Assembly: GCF_036634175.1 (NCBI RefSeq)
Contig: NZ_JAZIFX010000001.1
Location: 6,510,001-6,574,000 of the forward strand
Direction of reading: 5' to 3'
DNA from: Streptomyces sp. P9-A2
Lineage (GTDB): Bacteria; Actinomycetota; Actinomycetes; Streptomycetales; Streptomycetaceae
Length of the DNA: 64,000 nt
Made by a program: the position numbers and the translations under genes. Position 1 is the first letter of the stretch. Each line of letters begins with the position of its first letter. The notes below the pieces were generated by a model, which was given only the letters and a program-made list of their open reading frames with translations, was not told where the DNA came from and did no database searches. This document shows, one piece after another, positions 1 to 10,673 of this stretch.

Positions 1-574
1 GGGACTGGCCCAGCTCGAGGTCGCGCTCCAGGCGTGACACCGTGGAGGCGAGGACCAGTTCGGCGTCGATGCCGAACTTCTCCCGCAGTTCGCCCTGCCA
101 CTGCTCGGCCAGCGCCGGGGAGCACAGCACCGCCAGCCGGGTCGCCTCGCCCTGCGCGAGCAGCTCCTTGGCGATCAGGCCCGCCTCGATCGTCTTGCCG
201 ATGCCGACGTCGTCCGAGATCAGCAGCCGCACGGTGCGCTGCCGCAGCGCCATCAGCAGCGGCACCAGCTGGTAGGCGCGGGGCTCCACGGCGATCGACG
301 CCAGCGAGCGGAACGGGCCCGCACCCGACCGGAATCCGATGCGCAGCGCCGTGCGCAGCAGACCGGCGGCGCGCTGGTCGCCCAGGTCGGCCGCGCTCGG
401 CAGCGCGAACTCGGCGGAGCGCACGTCCTCGAACGCGGGGAAGACGGCCGCGATGTCGTCCTCGCTCCCGCCCAGCGGGCGCAGCACCAGCATGCCGGCG
501 GCGCTCTCGGGCAGCACCACCCACTCCCGGCCACGGGCGGCGACCAGCGAGCCGGCTGTGTACGTGGGGCTCAT
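1..574 (-). CDS. SNF2-family helicase, N-terminal part, cut by window edge
   Basis: Reading the minus strand from ATG at 574 gives [18 protein letters not shown] and an open frame of about 190 codons to the left edge. Around residues 120-135 is [19 protein letters not shown], the Walker A form typical of SNF2/RapA-like helicases (usually DEVGLGKT), followed by a motif Ia-like stretch. Such proteins are DNA translocases; DISARM DrmD and several defence helicases share this fold. The start lies 49 bp downstream of the stop of the kinase-helicase, on the same strand, so the two are almost certainly co-transcribed. The C-terminal RecA domain is outside the window, so I cannot assign a subfamily. 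Confidence 0.82.
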   Translation of the reverse strand, partial: MSPTYTAGSLVAARGREWVVLPESAAGMLVLRPLGGSEDDIAAVFPAFEDVRSAEFALPSAADLGDQRAAGLLRTALRIGFRSGAGPFRSLASIAVEPRAYQLVPLLMALRQRTVRLLISDDVGIGKTIEAGLIAKELLAQGEATRLAVLCSPALAEQWQGELREKFGIDAELVLASTVSRLERDLELGQS

Positions 575-623
575 GAGATCTCTCAGTTCCTGAAGGTCGA
601 GAAGTCGGGAAGGGGCGAGGCGG

Positions 624-3600
624 TCAACGGAGATGGAAGTAGGCGGCGTTATGGTCGACGATGGCGTCCCAGTCCGCGTCCGACGGGAAGCGCAGGACGT
701 CCCAGCCGGCCTCCTCCAGGCGGTAGCCGGCCTCGATGCCGCGGGTGGAGTCGGCCGGGTGGCCGGGGACGTCGACGAACACGGCGAGGTCGGCGCCGTC
801 CAGGCGGAAGACCAGGTCGGGACGGGCGTCCGCCCCGCCGACGAAGGCGTCGACCTCGTCCGGCAGCCGGTAGCCCTTCGCCCTGAGCCAGCCGAGCAGG
901 TCCCCCTGCGCGACGAGGGCCGCCAGGTCCGTCTTCACCGGGGTCGGCGACGGCACCGGGACGCTCGCGGACGCGGCCGGCGGCGCGGTGTTCGTGTCGC
1001 CGACCGCCGGGGCGAGCCTGCGGAACCGCTCGCTGCGGGACTCGCCGCGATCCTCCCGCTCGGTGCGGGCGCCGGCCAGCCGCAGCAGCAGCGGGCGGGC
1101 GGCGTGCCGGCTCAACTGGCGGTGGTGCGTCTGGTTGGCATACGTCAGCAGGCAGGCGTAGCAGCCGCGGGCGCACTTCTCGCCGTCCGCCGGACCGCCC
1201 TCGTCCTCGCCGGTGTCCGGGTCGAAGTGGCAGATCTCCAGGGCGGTCCGGGCGGCCCTGGCGAGAGCGTCCCTGTCGTGCTGGATCCGGCGCAGCACAC
1301 CGGCGCCGCCCTCGGCGGCCTCCGTGAACAGCATGCGGCGGCGCGGGCCGTCGTCCGGCGGCAGCAGTTCCGCGGTCAGCTCGGAGTCCTCCAGCTCGAA
1401 CGCCGCCTCGATGCCCCGCTCCAGCGCGTACAGGAACGACCACGCCACCGGCTCGGGCTCCGGCTCGTCGAGGGTGAGCACGAGGATGTTGCGGCGGTCC
1501 TCCACGTACGGCAGGACGCGCTTCTTGCGGCGCTTCTCGTTGCCGTCCTCGTCGACCACCGGCATGCCGGTGCCCTCGATGGCGTCCGCGGCGGCCCGGT
1601 CGTTGAGCCAGCGGCCGTCGCCCAGGTCCAGCCAGTAGCCGTCCGGCTCGCCCTCCTTGTCGCGGACGCGGCCCAGGTTGGTGATGCGGACGGTCGCCGA
1701 GTCGCCGTAGTCCAGGTCGAGGACGGGCCCGCCGCCGGCGTCGGTGACGTGCGAGGTGAGGCGTCCCTTGCGGGCGCCGTGGTCCTGGAACGCGTACGAG
1801 GTCTCCAGGCGGAAACCGGCCCGGCGGCGCTCCTCCTCGTCGGAGGAGATCCGCTCGCGCGGCGTGGTGTACACGGTGTGCAGGTGGAGCAGGCCGGTGC
1901 GCTTGCCCCTCAGCTGCTCGCCGCACATCGCGCAGACGTCGGAGCCGACCTTGACGTCGTAGTGGTAGCCGCAGCCGTCGCAGCGCCTGGCCTCCGCCGT
2001 CGCCAGGTCGCCCGAGGTGTCCGGCGGCAACTGCACCCGGGTGACCTGGTAGCGGGCGCCCTCGTGGTAGATGAGCGCACCGGGCCCGAACTCGCGGATC
2101 GCGAGGAACCGGGGACGCTGCAGGTAGTCCCCGTCGGCGTTGCGGCGGTTGCCGGAGCGCGGGATGTACGCGGCCAGCGGCAGCCGCGGGAAGTTGTAGC
2201 CGGGCAGGAACCCCTCGGACGCCAGATAGCGGTACGGATTGAAGTCGCTCATCACCGACTTGTTTTCGGCGGAGCGGTTCAGCAGCAGGTTCGTCTGCGT
2301 CTCGGCCTCCCGGCGGCGGGTGCGCGCCCGGACCTGCTCACCGGGGGAGAGGGTGTGGTCGACGACCCGCTTGTTCTGCTCGTACTGGTCGATGACGGCG
2401 GCCCGGAACAGCTCGCGCCACCGGTCGAAGGAGGCGTCGAACTCCTTCGGGGCCCGCTCGATCCGGTCCTCGATCCACTCGTCGTACCACCAGGTGGTCG
2501 ACTCGAAGTCCGCGATCAGCGGGGCGAGGACGGTACGGGCGGCGGCGGCCGCGCGCCTGCGGGCGTCCTCGTCCCAGGACCTGTCACTGATGTCGGAGAG
2601 GAGCGGCAGCTCCATCCGCGGATCGGGGCGGTCCTCGCCCTCGGGGTCGTAGGCGACGTCGATGACGTCCGGGATCGCGGTGCCGAGCTTCATCTCGGTC
2701 TCCGCCAGCCAGATGCCCTGCAGGTGGGAGCGGACCAGGTCCTCGTTGGCGAGGTCCAGGCGCGGCGGGGCCACCTGCCCCGACACCATGTCCTGGGAGC
2801 GGCGGAAGTAGTACTGGTCGTGGCTGTTGCCCGTCGCGCAGTACGTGGTCACCAGCGCGGGCTGGCCCGAGCGGCCCGCCCGGCCTGAGCGCTGCGCGTA
2901 GTTCGCCGGGGTCGGCGGCACGTTGCGCATCATCACCGCGTTGAGCGAGGAGATGTCCACGCCCAGCTCCATCGTCGGCGAGCAGTACAGCAGGGGCAGT
3001 TCGGCCTTGCGGAACTGCCTCTCGCGCTCCAGCCGGTCCTCCGGGGTGACCTGCGCGGTGTGCTCCCGCGCGAACAGGCCGGCCAGCTCGGCGGCCGCGG
3101 TGCGGTACAGGTCGCGGAAGAACGGGTTGACGCGCGGGCCCTCGCCGCTGCTGTAGGTGCGCGCCAGCGGATCGACCGCGCCCCGCTCACCGTTGCCGGC
3201 CCGCCAGATCAGGGCGGCGGCCGACACCCGGTAGCCGGTGCGCTTCTGCGCCGCGCGGCGGCGGAAGGCCGGACCGGAGTGCTCGGGGACCGCCTCCACC
3301 TCGCGCACCAGGTCCGCGTCCCGCAGCACCTTCAGCAGGTCCTCGATGACGCCCTGGACGTCGTCCAGGGAAACGGAGGCCTCGCGCAGCTCGGGCATGT
3401 TCCGCCGCAGGTACTTGCCGAACTTGCCGCGCGCCGACAGGAACAGCGCGGAGCGCTCCATACCCGGCCGTGAGCCGTACGGGTAGGCGGTACCGACGTC
3501 CGGCCGGTCGCTGTCACCCAGCACCCACGGCCCGGTGAGGCGCTCCTCGCTCGCCCGCTGCAGGGTGTCGAAGTCGTCGCGGAAGTACTGCACGTCGATG

Positions 3601-6600
3601 GCGAGGGCGCGCCGCATGAAGTCGAGCAGCGTACGGGCGACCTCCTCGCGCAGCGCCGGGTCGGCGTCGCGCAGCACGGCGTGGGCCGACTGCCAGCGCT
3701 CGGGCCGGGCGGCGAGCCAGTCCAGGTCCTCGTAGTCGATCCGCAGCAGCCCCGTCTGCTCCAGGTTCGGCATCGTGATGCGCCAGCCGCGCTCCAGGTC
3801 GCGGTAGAGGCGGTACCCGACGACGTCCCGGAAGACCTTCGTCGCCCGGCGTTCCATGGACGGGGGCAGGTCCGTACCCACCGCGTACTCGCGGGGCGCG
3901 AGGCCCATCACCCCGGTGACGGCCTCGGCGAGGTCGTCGTGGCGCAGCCCCTCCTCGCCCGCCCGCACCGCGGCCTGGTGGAGGGCGCCGCGCAACTGGG
4001 TCACCTGGGCGAAGTCGTTGAAGTGCCCGGCCTGCAGTGAGGCGTCCTGCCGGTTGTCGACGAAGGTGAGGAGCTTGCGCGCCTCCTTGCCCAGGCTCTC
4101 CTCGGGCACCGCCCGCAGGGATTTCATGATCGACGCGGAGATCAGCGAGGTCGCCGAGGAGCGTCCCTCCTGGTCCAGGGTGGCCAGTTTCGCGAAGTCC
4201 CGGCCGCGGGTCTGCTCGTAGGAGACCTGGCAGTGCGTGCAGAACAGGAACGGCGCCGGGACGAACGCCGCCACCAGGCCCTCGCCGGACTCGTCGCCGT
4301 GGGCGTCCACGACGACGCGCTTGGGCACCCGGGGCCGGTAGGACTTCTTGACGACCATCACGCCCTGCGCGTCCGGCTCGAGCCACGACTCCGGCAGCCG
4401 CCGGTCGTCCACGGCCTTCTGCGGATCGGCCGGCCACTCGTAGTCCTGCCCCGGCATGCCCAGGTACAGGTAGCCCTCGCCGTCGCGGCCCCCGGAGGCG
4501 GAGGTGTCCCGGCGAGGCTCGTAACGGAACGCGCCGCCCTCCTCGGTGCGCCAGACGGTCAGGTACTCCTGGCCGCACTCGCGGCAGAACGCCAGCGGGA
4601 ACAGCGGCTTGCCGCCGCTGCCCGGCTGCTCCAGCTGGTAGGTGCGGGTCAGCGGCCGGGTGAGCGGATCCTCCAGCGTCGTGTAGACGGTGTCGCCCTT
4701 GGAGAGGAACTGGTGCAGCCGGAACGCGAACAGCGGCCGTTCCGTCCTCGGGTTCTTGGCCTGCGCACCCGCCTCCAGGGTCGTCCGGATCGCCTCGCGC
4801 ACGCTCTCCTCGGCCACCCCGGACTCGGCGGCCAGCTCGGCCGCCGCCTCCTCGACGGTGCCCGGGGCACAGCGGCGCAGCCGCCCCGTACCCTCCTCGT
4901 GCTCCAGACCGAACCGGGACTCCACCCAGCGGGCCAGCGAGTCCTTCGTCAGCGCCTCGTACGAGCGGGGCGCCGCCGGTACCCGCAGCCGCTCGGCGGG
5001 CACGGTCGCCGGTGCCTCGTCGGTCGCCCGGACCAGGGTCTCGCCGATGACCCGCTTCGGCAGCACCGTCGTACCGAACAGCCGCCCCGCGACCTTGGCC
5101 ACCTCGCGCTGCTGGTCCTCCCAGGAACCTTCGGTGGACATGGTCGCCGAGGTGCCGATGCACTGGAGGGACGCCGAGGCCCGGCAGGCCTCGCGGACCC
5201 GGCGGATCAGGAACGCCACGTCCGCGCCCTGCCGGCCCCGGTAGGTGTGCAGCTCGTCGAAGACGAGGAACCGCAGCCCCTCGGCCATGCGGATCAGGCT
5301 GGACCGGTCGTCCGGCCGGGTCAGCATCAGCTCCAGCATCACGTAGTTGGTCAGCAGGATGTCCGGGGGATTCTTGCGCAGCTCACGGCGCTCCTCGGTG
5401 GACTCCTGGCCGGTGTAGCGGGCGAAGGTGACCGGCTCGCGGCCCTTGCCGAAACCGTGGCGCAGGTACTTCTCCAGCTCCCCGAGCTGCGAGTTGGCCA
5501 GCGCGTTCATCGGGTAGACGACGATCGCGCGCACCCGGCCCCCCGCGTCCGGGCCCGCCGCCTGACGCTTCTTCAGCACCCGGTCCACGATCGGCACGAT
5601 GTACGCCAGCGACTTGCCGGAACCGGTGCCGGTCGTCAGCACGTAGGAGTCGCCCGCCTGCGCGGCCTCGATCGCCTGCCGCTGGTGGAGGTGGAAGGTC
5701 AGCGGCCGGCCGTCCGGGCGCGGCGACGTCTCCTTCTTGTCGGCCTGGAAGATCTCCGCGCACCTGGGGTGCAGCACTCCGTCCCGCACGAGGTCGGTCA
5801 CCTGGCCGCCGTCGGCGAAGAACGGGTTCAGCGACAGCCACGGGTCGGGCCACTGCGACTTCGCCGCCAGGTCGTCCTCGACGAAGCCGGTGATCCGGGC
5901 GTCCCGGATCACCGTCCCGCTCTTGGTGAAGCTCTCGTACTCACCGATCAGGTCGGCGTGGATGCCGAAGACGTCCATCGCGTCGGGCAGGCGCGGCTCC
6001 CTGCGCGGCACGGGTGCCGGCGCGGCCGGGGCACGCTCCGGGAGCAGGGCGCGCAGCCGCGCCACCGGGTCCATCACCCGCCAGTGCGGAGCCAGCAGGG
6101 TGGCCGTGTCGTCCGGCGCGAGCGCGAGCGGGACCAGTACCTCACGGACCACGGCGGCGTTGTCGGGCCGCAGTTCGGCGTCCTTCTCCAGAAGGCGCTC
6201 CACCAGCCGGACCAGCCCGGCGGGCAGGTCCGGGCGCACCAGGGTCAACTGGGGCGGCTGCTCGTGCTGGTGCTGTTCGGAGAGCTCGAAGGGGGTCCGG
6301 GCGGAGAACGGCGGGCGTCCTATCAGCAGCTCGTACAGGATGCAGCCGAGCGCGTAGAGGTCGGCCGGGGCGGAGACCCGTTCGGCGCGGAACTGCTCGG
6401 GTGCCATGTAGCGGGCCGTGCCGAGGCTGGCGCCGGTGCTGGTCAGCCGCGTCTGGTCGGGGTCGTCGACGATCGAGCCCATGCCGAAGTCGAGGATCTT
6501 GACGGTGCCGTCGCCGGTCAGCATCACATTGGCCGGCTTCAGATCGCGGTGGACGACCCCGGCGGTGTGCGCGGCGGTGAGCCCGGCGGCGATCTGCGCC

Positions 6601-6998
6601 CCGATCGCGGCGACCCAGGAGACCGGGAGCTGGGGCTCCTCGTCGATGAGGTCCGCGAGCGGATGGCCGTCCAGCAGCTCCATGGCCAGGTAGGGGAGGC
6701 CGCTGGCGCCTGGGGCATCATCCACACCGCCGTCGATCAGCAGGGTGAGGTTGGGGTGGCCCTGGGAGAGCATGCGCATGATCCGCACTTCGCGGCGGAA
6801 ACGGTCGATCTCCTTGCCGGACCCCGAGGTGTCGACCGCGACCCCGGTCCGGCCGCGCAGCACGGTCTTGACCGCGACCTGGCGGTGCGGGGAGTCCGGG
6901 GCCGCCTGAAGGTCTTCGGCCCGATGCACCTCGCCCATGTTCCCGCGCCCCACGACCCCCGTGATCCGAAACCGTCCGTCGACCGTCTCCAGGCCCAC
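624..6998 (-). CDS. Ser/Thr protein kinase fused to DEAD/DEAH helicase with DUF1998-like C-terminus
   Basis: 2124 residues from GTG 6998 (AGGGGGAGGG just upstream). Residues ~10-270 are a complete Hanks-type kinase: Gly loop [13 protein letters not shown] lysine, [12 protein letters not shown] and MAPEQ. Residues ~440-700 are RecA domain 1, with TGTGSGKS near 457, DELH near 583 and GTSATMS near 619. RecA domain 2 is near 1335-1390 (SGRAGRSGQ). Several Cys pairs (CRECG, CTHC, CDGCG, CAMCG) and CARGCYACL near 1945 mark the zinc-cluster tail of COG1205/DUF1998 helicases. The last ~85 residues resemble a restriction-endonuclease-like fold without its lysine. The family rewinds or translocates nucleic acid, often in phage defence; the kinase fusion suggests signal-gated activity (inference). 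First gene of an operon with the SNF2 helicase. Confidence 0.9.
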   Translation of the reverse strand: MGLETVDGRFRITGVVGRGNMGEVHRAEDLQAAPDSPHRQVAVKTVLRGRTGVAVDTSGSGKEIDRFRREVRIMRMLSQGHPNLTLLIDGGVDDAPGASGLPYLAMELLDGHPLADLIDEEPQLPVSWVAAIGAQIAAGLTAAHTAGVVHRDLKPANVMLTGDGTVKILDFGMGSIVDDPDQTRLTSTGASLGTARYMAPEQFRAERVSAPADLYALGCILYELLIGRPPFSARTPFELSEQHQHEQPPQLTLVRPDLPAGLVRLVERLLEKDAELRPDNAAVVREVLVPLALAPDDTATLLAPHWRVMDPVARLRALLPERAPAAPAPVPRREPRLPDAMDVFGIHADLIGEYESFTKSGTVIRDARITGFVEDDLAAKSQWPDPWLSLNPFFADGGQVTDLVRDGVLHPRCAEIFQADKKETSPRPDGRPLTFHLHQRQAIEAAQAGDSYVLTTGTGSGKSLAYIVPIVDRVLKKRQAAGPDAGGRVRAIVVYPMNALANSQLGELEKYLRHGFGKGREPVTFARYTGQESTEERRELRKNPPDILLTNYVMLELMLTRPDDRSSLIRMAEGLRFLVFDELHTYRGRQGADVAFLIRRVREACRASASLQCIGTSATMSTEGSWEDQQREVAKVAGRLFGTTVLPKRVIGETLVRATDEAPATVPAERLRVPAAPRSYEALTKDSLARWVESRFGLEHEEGTGRLRRCAPGTVEEAAAELAAESGVAEESVREAIRTTLEAGAQAKNPRTERPLFAFRLHQFLSKGDTVYTTLEDPLTRPLTRTYQLEQPGSGGKPLFPLAFCRECGQEYLTVWRTEEGGAFRYEPRRDTSASGGRDGEGYLYLGMPGQDYEWPADPQKAVDDRRLPESWLEPDAQGVMVVKKSYRPRVPKRVVVDAHGDESGEGLVAAFVPAPFLFCTHCQVSYEQTRGRDFAKLATLDQEGRSSATSLISASIMKSLRAVPEESLGKEARKLLTFVDNRQDASLQAGHFNDFAQVTQLRGALHQAAVRAGEEGLRHDDLAEAVTGVMGLAPREYAVGTDLPPSMERRATKVFRDVVGYRLYRDLERGWRITMPNLEQTGLLRIDYEDLDWLAARPERWQSAHAVLRDADPALREEVARTLLDFMRRALAIDVQYFRDDFDTLQRASEERLTGPWVLGDSDRPDVGTAYPYGSRPGMERSALFLSARGKFGKYLRRNMPELREASVSLDDVQGVIEDLLKVLRDADLVREVEAVPEHSGPAFRRRAAQKRTGYRVSAAALIWRAGNGERGAVDPLARTYSSGEGPRVNPFFRDLYRTAAAELAGLFAREHTAQVTPEDRLERERQFRKAELPLLYCSPTMELGVDISSLNAVMMRNVPPTPANYAQRSGRAGRSGQPALVTTYCATGNSHDQYYFRRSQDMVSGQVAPPRLDLANEDLVRSHLQGIWLAETEMKLGTAIPDVIDVAYDPEGEDRPDPRMELPLLSDISDRSWDEDARRRAAAAARTVLAPLIADFESTTWWYDEWIEDRIERAPKEFDASFDRWRELFRAAVIDQYEQNKRVVDHTLSPGEQVRARTRRREAETQTNLLLNRSAENKSVMSDFNPYRYLASEGFLPGYNFPRLPLAAYIPRSGNRRNADGDYLQRPRFLAIREFGPGALIYHEGARYQVTRVQLPPDTSGDLATAEARRCDGCGYHYDVKVGSDVCAMCGEQLRGKRTGLLHLHTVYTTPRERISSDEEERRRAGFRLETSYAFQDHGARKGRLTSHVTDAGGGPVLDLDYGDSATVRITNLGRVRDKEGEPDGYWLDLGDGRWLNDRAAADAIEGTGMPVVDEDGNEKRRKKRVLPYVEDRRNILVLTLDEPEPEPVAWSFLYALERGIEAAFELEDSELTAELLPPDDGPRRRMLFTEAAEGGAGVLRRIQHDRDALARAARTALEICHFDPDTGEDEGGPADGEKCARGCYACLLTYANQTHHRQLSRHAARPLLLRLAGARTEREDRGESRSERFRRLAPAVGDTNTAPPAASASVPVPSPTPVKTDLAALVAQGDLLGWLRAKGYRLPDEVDAFVGGADARPDLVFRLDGADLAVFVDVPGHPADSTRGIEAGYRLEEAGWDVLRFPSDADWDAIVDHNAAYFHLR

Positions 6999-7025
6999 CG
7001 GCCCTCCCCCTGTTCGCCCGTCGCG

Positions 7026-7047
7026 TGCAAGATGGGTACATCTTGCA
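7026..7047. promoter_or_regulatory. Perfect palindrome upstream of kinase-helicase operon
   Basis: TGCAAGATG-N4-CATCTTGCA is a perfect 9-bp inverted repeat 28 bp upstream of the GTG start at 6998. On the minus strand a TATACG-like -10 lies just before it. The position fits a repressor operator for the defence-like operon. No regulator gene is adjacent. Confidence 0.55.
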
Positions 7048-7845
7048 CGGAGCGTATACCTTCGCCCTCCAAGGAGGGAGGCGTCTTCACGTTTACGTTG
7101 TCAACGGGTTATGGCTTTTGTGAATTCTTGGATGGTCGACGGGGGCGTTCGTGTCCGTGGTGACGAGGATGGTCACCGCTTGGTCACCGCTTGGTCCCGC
7201 ACACCAAACGGCTGACCGGGATGGGGGTTCTGGTCGGCTCGCACGAACCGCACCGACCGAAGCCCGGGGGAGGCACCGGCGACTTCTGCTGGACGGAGGC
7301 GCTGGACCTCCTGGAACCCGGGCTGGCCGCGTAGCGCGCCGCGATCGGACCGGCCTCTTGCCGTCCGTCCAGGCCGAGGCCTGTATCAACGCACGTCGGC
7401 GGGAGAGCCGACGGCCCGTCCCCCAGACGGACCGGAAGAGGACAGTGGAGCCCGGCCGCAGTCTGCGGCCGCTGTCTCGGCTCCGATGACTCCGACGGAT
7501 CTGTCTTCCGGCTGGTCGAGAGCGCATGAGCGATTCGGTGGGAGAGGCACGGAGTGAACCAGGTGCCGGGCGGGACCGAGCAGGAACCCGGGCGGGGCAG
7601 TCCTCTGAAGTCCTGTCGGTAACCGTGCCGGCCGCCGGTGGCTCCGTGCCACGGAGCAGGCAGCGAGGGGACCGGCTCTGAGGGCGACGGTGTGCAGTTC
7701 GGTGGTCCCGAGGGAGGGTGACACGAGGAACGGCAGAGCCGCGAACGCCCACCGGGAGCGAGGGCAGCCGGTCTCGCCTCTTCGGGCAATCATCGTGCCC
7801 CGTAGCTTCCTGACTCGGCGCCATTGCTGCGTTTAACGTCCGGGA
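7048..7845. other. Intergenic stretch without a recognised gene
   Basis: About 800 bp between the divergent kinase-helicase and the ChW protein. Open frames on both strands (for example minus 7093-7824) have compositions rich in Arg, Pro and Ser with no recognisable motif, as expected from frame shadows in GC-rich DNA. I see no gene, RNA or repeat that I can support. Confidence 0.4.
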
Positions 7846-9318
7846 GTGAGCCTATGGACTTCTCTTGAGCCGGCGTCGACGACGGTGGATCCCGGTGGTA
7901 GTGCGACGGTGCGGTTGCGGGTGCGCAACACCGGTGACGTGGTGGACGAGTACCGGTTCGAGCCGGTGGGTGATCTCGCGCCGTGGGCGCGGGTGGAGCC
8001 GCAGTCGTTGCGGTTGTATCCGGGGACGACGGGGACGGTGGAGGTGTCGTTCGCTCCGCCGCGTACGTCGGACGCGGCGGCGGGTCCGCATCCGTATGCG
8101 GTGCGGATCACGCCGACGGAGCATCCGGAGGCGACGACCGTTCCCGAGGGGAATGTGACGGTCACGCCGTTCACGGAGGTGCGAGCGGAGTTGGTTCCGC
8201 CGGTGGTGAAGGGGCGGTTGCGGGGGCGTCCGAAGCTGGCGGTGGACAATCTCGGTAATACGAGGGTGACCGCGTCGCTCAGTGGCAGTGACAACGGTGA
8301 TCAGTTGTCGTTCGATCTGGATCCGGGCAATGTGCAGATCGAGCCGGGGCGGGCGGTGTTCGTCAAGGCGCGGTTGAAGCCGCGGGAGATCATCTGGTTC
8401 GGTTCGAAGCAGGAGCGTCCGTACGCGTTGGCGGTGCAGCGTTCGGGGGTGGATCCGCAGAGCGTGGACGGGACGTTCGTCCAGCGCGGTTTCCTGCCCG
8501 GATGGCTGGCGTCGATGATGGGGCTGTTCCTGGCGCTGGCGATCGCGTTCGTCGTGATCTGGCTGTCCTACAAGCCCGACGTCCGCTCCCTGGCCACCGA
8601 AAGGCTCCAGGAAGCCGGCACCAGCACGCTGCCGCCGCCCGCTCTCTCACCGGCCCCCGAGGCGCCGAAGGCCCCGGCCGCCGGCGTCACGGCACCCCCG
8701 GCCGTGACCGAGACACAGCAGGCCGGCGGAGAAGGAGAAGGAGCCGGAGCCGGAGAAGGAGAAGGAGAAGGAGCCGGGGCGGGGGGTGGTGGTTCCGAGG
8801 AGAAGGAGACCAGCGCACCGGAGAGGACCGCAGCGATCGCCGTCCAGCAACTGGCCGCGGAGGATCCGAGCGGACGGCACATCTGCTACCGGGTCTATGT
8901 GGCGGGCCAGGGCTGGAGCGACGCCGTGTGCGACGGCGAAACAGCCGGCACAGCGGGCTCGGGGAAGCCGATCAAGGCCGTCAACACCGCCGTGTCCGGA
9001 ACCAAGGGCACAGCCGGCGGCGCCTTCGTCCCCGACCCCGCGTCGACCAAGGGCGAGGGGCACTACCCCGATCCGTGGCCGAATGCCGCCGACGGCATCG
9101 ACAACTACGTCGGCAGTACCGAGGAGGGCGCCCCGGACATGATGGGGTTCAGCATCAGCGTCGACAGTGGCGGCGGCACCGTCTGCCAGTCCGTCTACGT
9201 CCACAACGACGCCTGGCTCGGCCTGGAATGCGACGAGCCCGGGGTCGGGTACAAGTTCACCTACGCCGGCACCCGCGACAACGACTTGTGGATCGAAGCG
9301 GTCAAGCTCACGGTGTGA
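7846..9318 (+). CDS. Membrane-anchored protein with extracellular-type beta domains and ChW-like repeats
   Basis: 490 residues from GTG 7846; an in-frame stop at 7834 limits the start, and little leader is available, so the mRNA may be nearly leaderless. Residues 1-215 look like two COG1470/NPCBM-type beta-sandwiches (PGGSATVRLRVRNTG pattern). One transmembrane helix is at about 222-243, followed by a Pro/Ala region and a Gly/Glu-rich low-complexity segment near 290-325. The C-terminal 160 residues contain two units like clostridial hydrophobic-W (ChW) repeats, with GQGWSDAVCDGETAGT and a second copy near NDAWLGLECDEPG, each with a Cys pair. The function is unknown; it is probably a surface protein with a ligand- or cell-wall-binding tail. 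It stands alone between divergently oriented neighbours. Confidence 0.75.
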   Translation: MSLWTSLEPASTTVDPGGSATVRLRVRNTGDVVDEYRFEPVGDLAPWARVEPQSLRLYPGTTGTVEVSFAPPRTSDAAAGPHPYAVRITPTEHPEATTVPEGNVTVTPFTEVRAELVPPVVKGRLRGRPKLAVDNLGNTRVTASLSGSDNGDQLSFDLDPGNVQIEPGRAVFVKARLKPREIIWFGSKQERPYALAVQRSGVDPQSVDGTFVQRGFLPGWLASMMGLFLALAIAFVVIWLSYKPDVRSLATERLQEAGTSTLPPPALSPAPEAPKAPAAGVTAPPAVTETQQAGGEGEGAGAGEGEGEGAGAGGGGSEEKETSAPERTAAIAVQQLAAEDPSGRHICYRVYVAGQGWSDAVCDGETAGTAGSGKPIKAVNTAVSGTKGTAGGAFVPDPASTKGEGHYPDPWPNAADGIDNYVGSTEEGAPDMMGFSISVDSGGGTVCQSVYVHNDAWLGLECDEPGVGYKFTYAGTRDNDLWIEAVKLTV

Positions 9319-9660
9319 TCCGAACGGTCCACCGGCCACTGCCGGACGAAGTGGCTCCAGCAGGTGAAACAGGTCGCACCGGGGCCGGCCCACCATGTGC
9401 CTTCCAAGGTTGAACCGTTCGTCCACTGGGGCCGGTTGCACGCCGACTGCTTCCTTCTCGGGGAGCAGACACCGCCAGGCGGTGTACGCGAGGGGGAAGG
9501 ACCCCGAGCATTCCACCGTGGAGCCCTTCCGCACCACCCGGCGGGACGTCATCCCGTTGGTCGCTTCGTTCACCCCGGGAACGATCCGTGCGGTGGACGG
9601 TGGTGGCGCCCGGAAGGAAAGGGATTGCCTCGGGGCCGGAGCTCACGTTGGCTGGGCGGC
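9319..9660. other. Intergenic, no gene seen
   Basis: About 340 bp. The stretch GTIRAVDGGGA near 9590 weakly resembles the end of a short-chain dehydrogenase, but there is no supporting sequence around it. Confidence 0.3.
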
Positions 9661-10200
9661 ATGGCTGAACTGCGTACCGATCACCTCGTCCTGCGCCGGT
9701 GGCGTGACTCCGACCTCGAACCGTGGGCGGCGATGAACGCCGATCCCGAGGTTCGGGAGCACTTGGGCGACCTGCTCACCCGCGAGCAGAGCGATGCCTC
9801 CGTGACGCGGTTCCGGGCCGAGTTCGACCGGCGAGGCTACGGATGGTGGGCGGTCGAGGTGCAGGCCACGGGCGAGTTCATCGGCTTCGCGGGCTTGGAC
9901 GAAGTGGACGACGACATACCGTTCACGGGAGTGGAGATCGGCTGGCGGCTCGCCCGTTCGGCCTGGGGCCACGGGTACGCCACCGAGGCCGCGCTGACCG
10001 TCCTGGCCCATGGCTTCGACACTCTTGGGCTTCCCGAGATCCTCGCTGTCACCACAGCCGCCAACCTCCGTTCGCAGGCGGTGATGCGCCGGATCGGCAT
10101 GACCCGAAACCCGGCCGACGACTTCGACGACCCCACCGAGCCCGAAGGGCCACTGCGTCCGAACGTGGTGTACCGCATCGCCCGTGGTGCGAGGAGCTGA
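9661..10200 (+). CDS. GNAT-family N-acetyltransferase (RimJ/RimL-like)
   Basis: 179 residues starting at ATG 9661 with MAELRTDHLVLRRWRDSD, the usual opening of RimJ/RimL-type acetyltransferases. The acetyl-CoA-binding segment is IGWRLARSAWGHGYATEAA, the normal form of motif A, followed by AVTTAANLRSQAVMRRIGM. Length matches the family. Such enzymes transfer acetyl from acetyl-CoA to amines or protein N-termini; the substrate cannot be told from sequence. The open frame extends upstream, but that part has no homologous character, so the internal ATG is preferred. Monocistronic, with no obvious functional link to its neighbours. Confidence 0.88.
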   Translation: MAELRTDHLVLRRWRDSDLEPWAAMNADPEVREHLGDLLTREQSDASVTRFRAEFDRRGYGWWAVEVQATGEFIGFAGLDEVDDDIPFTGVEIGWRLARSAWGHGYATEAALTVLAHGFDTLGLPEILAVTTAANLRSQAVMRRIGMTRNPADDFDDPTEPEGPLRPNVVYRIARGARS

Positions 10201-10673
10201 CGTTCTCCCCTGGGGTGGTTCGAGCAGGCTGCGGGTGTGAGAGGGCTCCGCCCGGCGCAGGCAGCGGTGCGGGGCCCGGGTCTGTGCCGGATGGCTGAGA
10301 CGGGGAAGTCGGCCACGGCCGTGCTGCTCTTCGCCGTCCCGTCCCGTTGGTGAGGGCGAGTTCGGCGGTGGTGGGCGTCAAGGTCTCGTTGCGGCCGAAG
10401 ACGTACGGGCGGCCCGGGACGTCCAGTCGGCGCGGCACCTTTTCTCGCACGGCATCACCGGCTCGCGGGATTCCGTGACCCGGCCGTGCCCGGTGCTCTT
10501 CACAGCCTTTGGGGAACGGGTGCCCCGGCTTCGTCCATATCGTGCCAACTGCGCACGGCGCGCTGAAGGTTGAAGGTGCAAGGACCTGCTTAGGGTGAAC
10601 TTCACCCGATGAGGATCATGCCGGTGCGGAGCTGAAGTGCCGCGTCCGGCAGCAACACAGTGTGAAGGACGGC
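10201..10673. other. Intergenic; promoter for the oxidoreductase expected at its right end
   Basis: About 470 bp. Near 10566-10600, TTGAAGGTGCAAGG followed by TTAGGGT looks like promoter sequence with MerR-type repeats (AAGGT repeated), but this is only suggestive. A minus-strand open frame at 10049-10450 overlaps the GNAT gene and is not convincing. Confidence 0.3.

Noticed and set aside
624-6998. Assignment of the kinase-helicase to BREX-2 PglW or Mokosh MkoA
   Set aside because: PglW lacks a COG1205-type helicase, and Mokosh helicases are of the COG1112 class. The motifs here are DEAD/DEAH with a DUF1998-like Cys tail, so neither name fits.
4233-7163. A 976-codon open frame on the plus strand opposite the kinase-helicase
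   Set aside because: It is antisense to a gene with clear domains; its composition (Arg, Gly, Val, Leu, His) is the usual complement shadow of GC3-biased coding sequence.
9580-9640. SDR C-terminal remnant (GTIRAVDGGGA)
   Set aside because: Eleven residues only, with no flanking homology.
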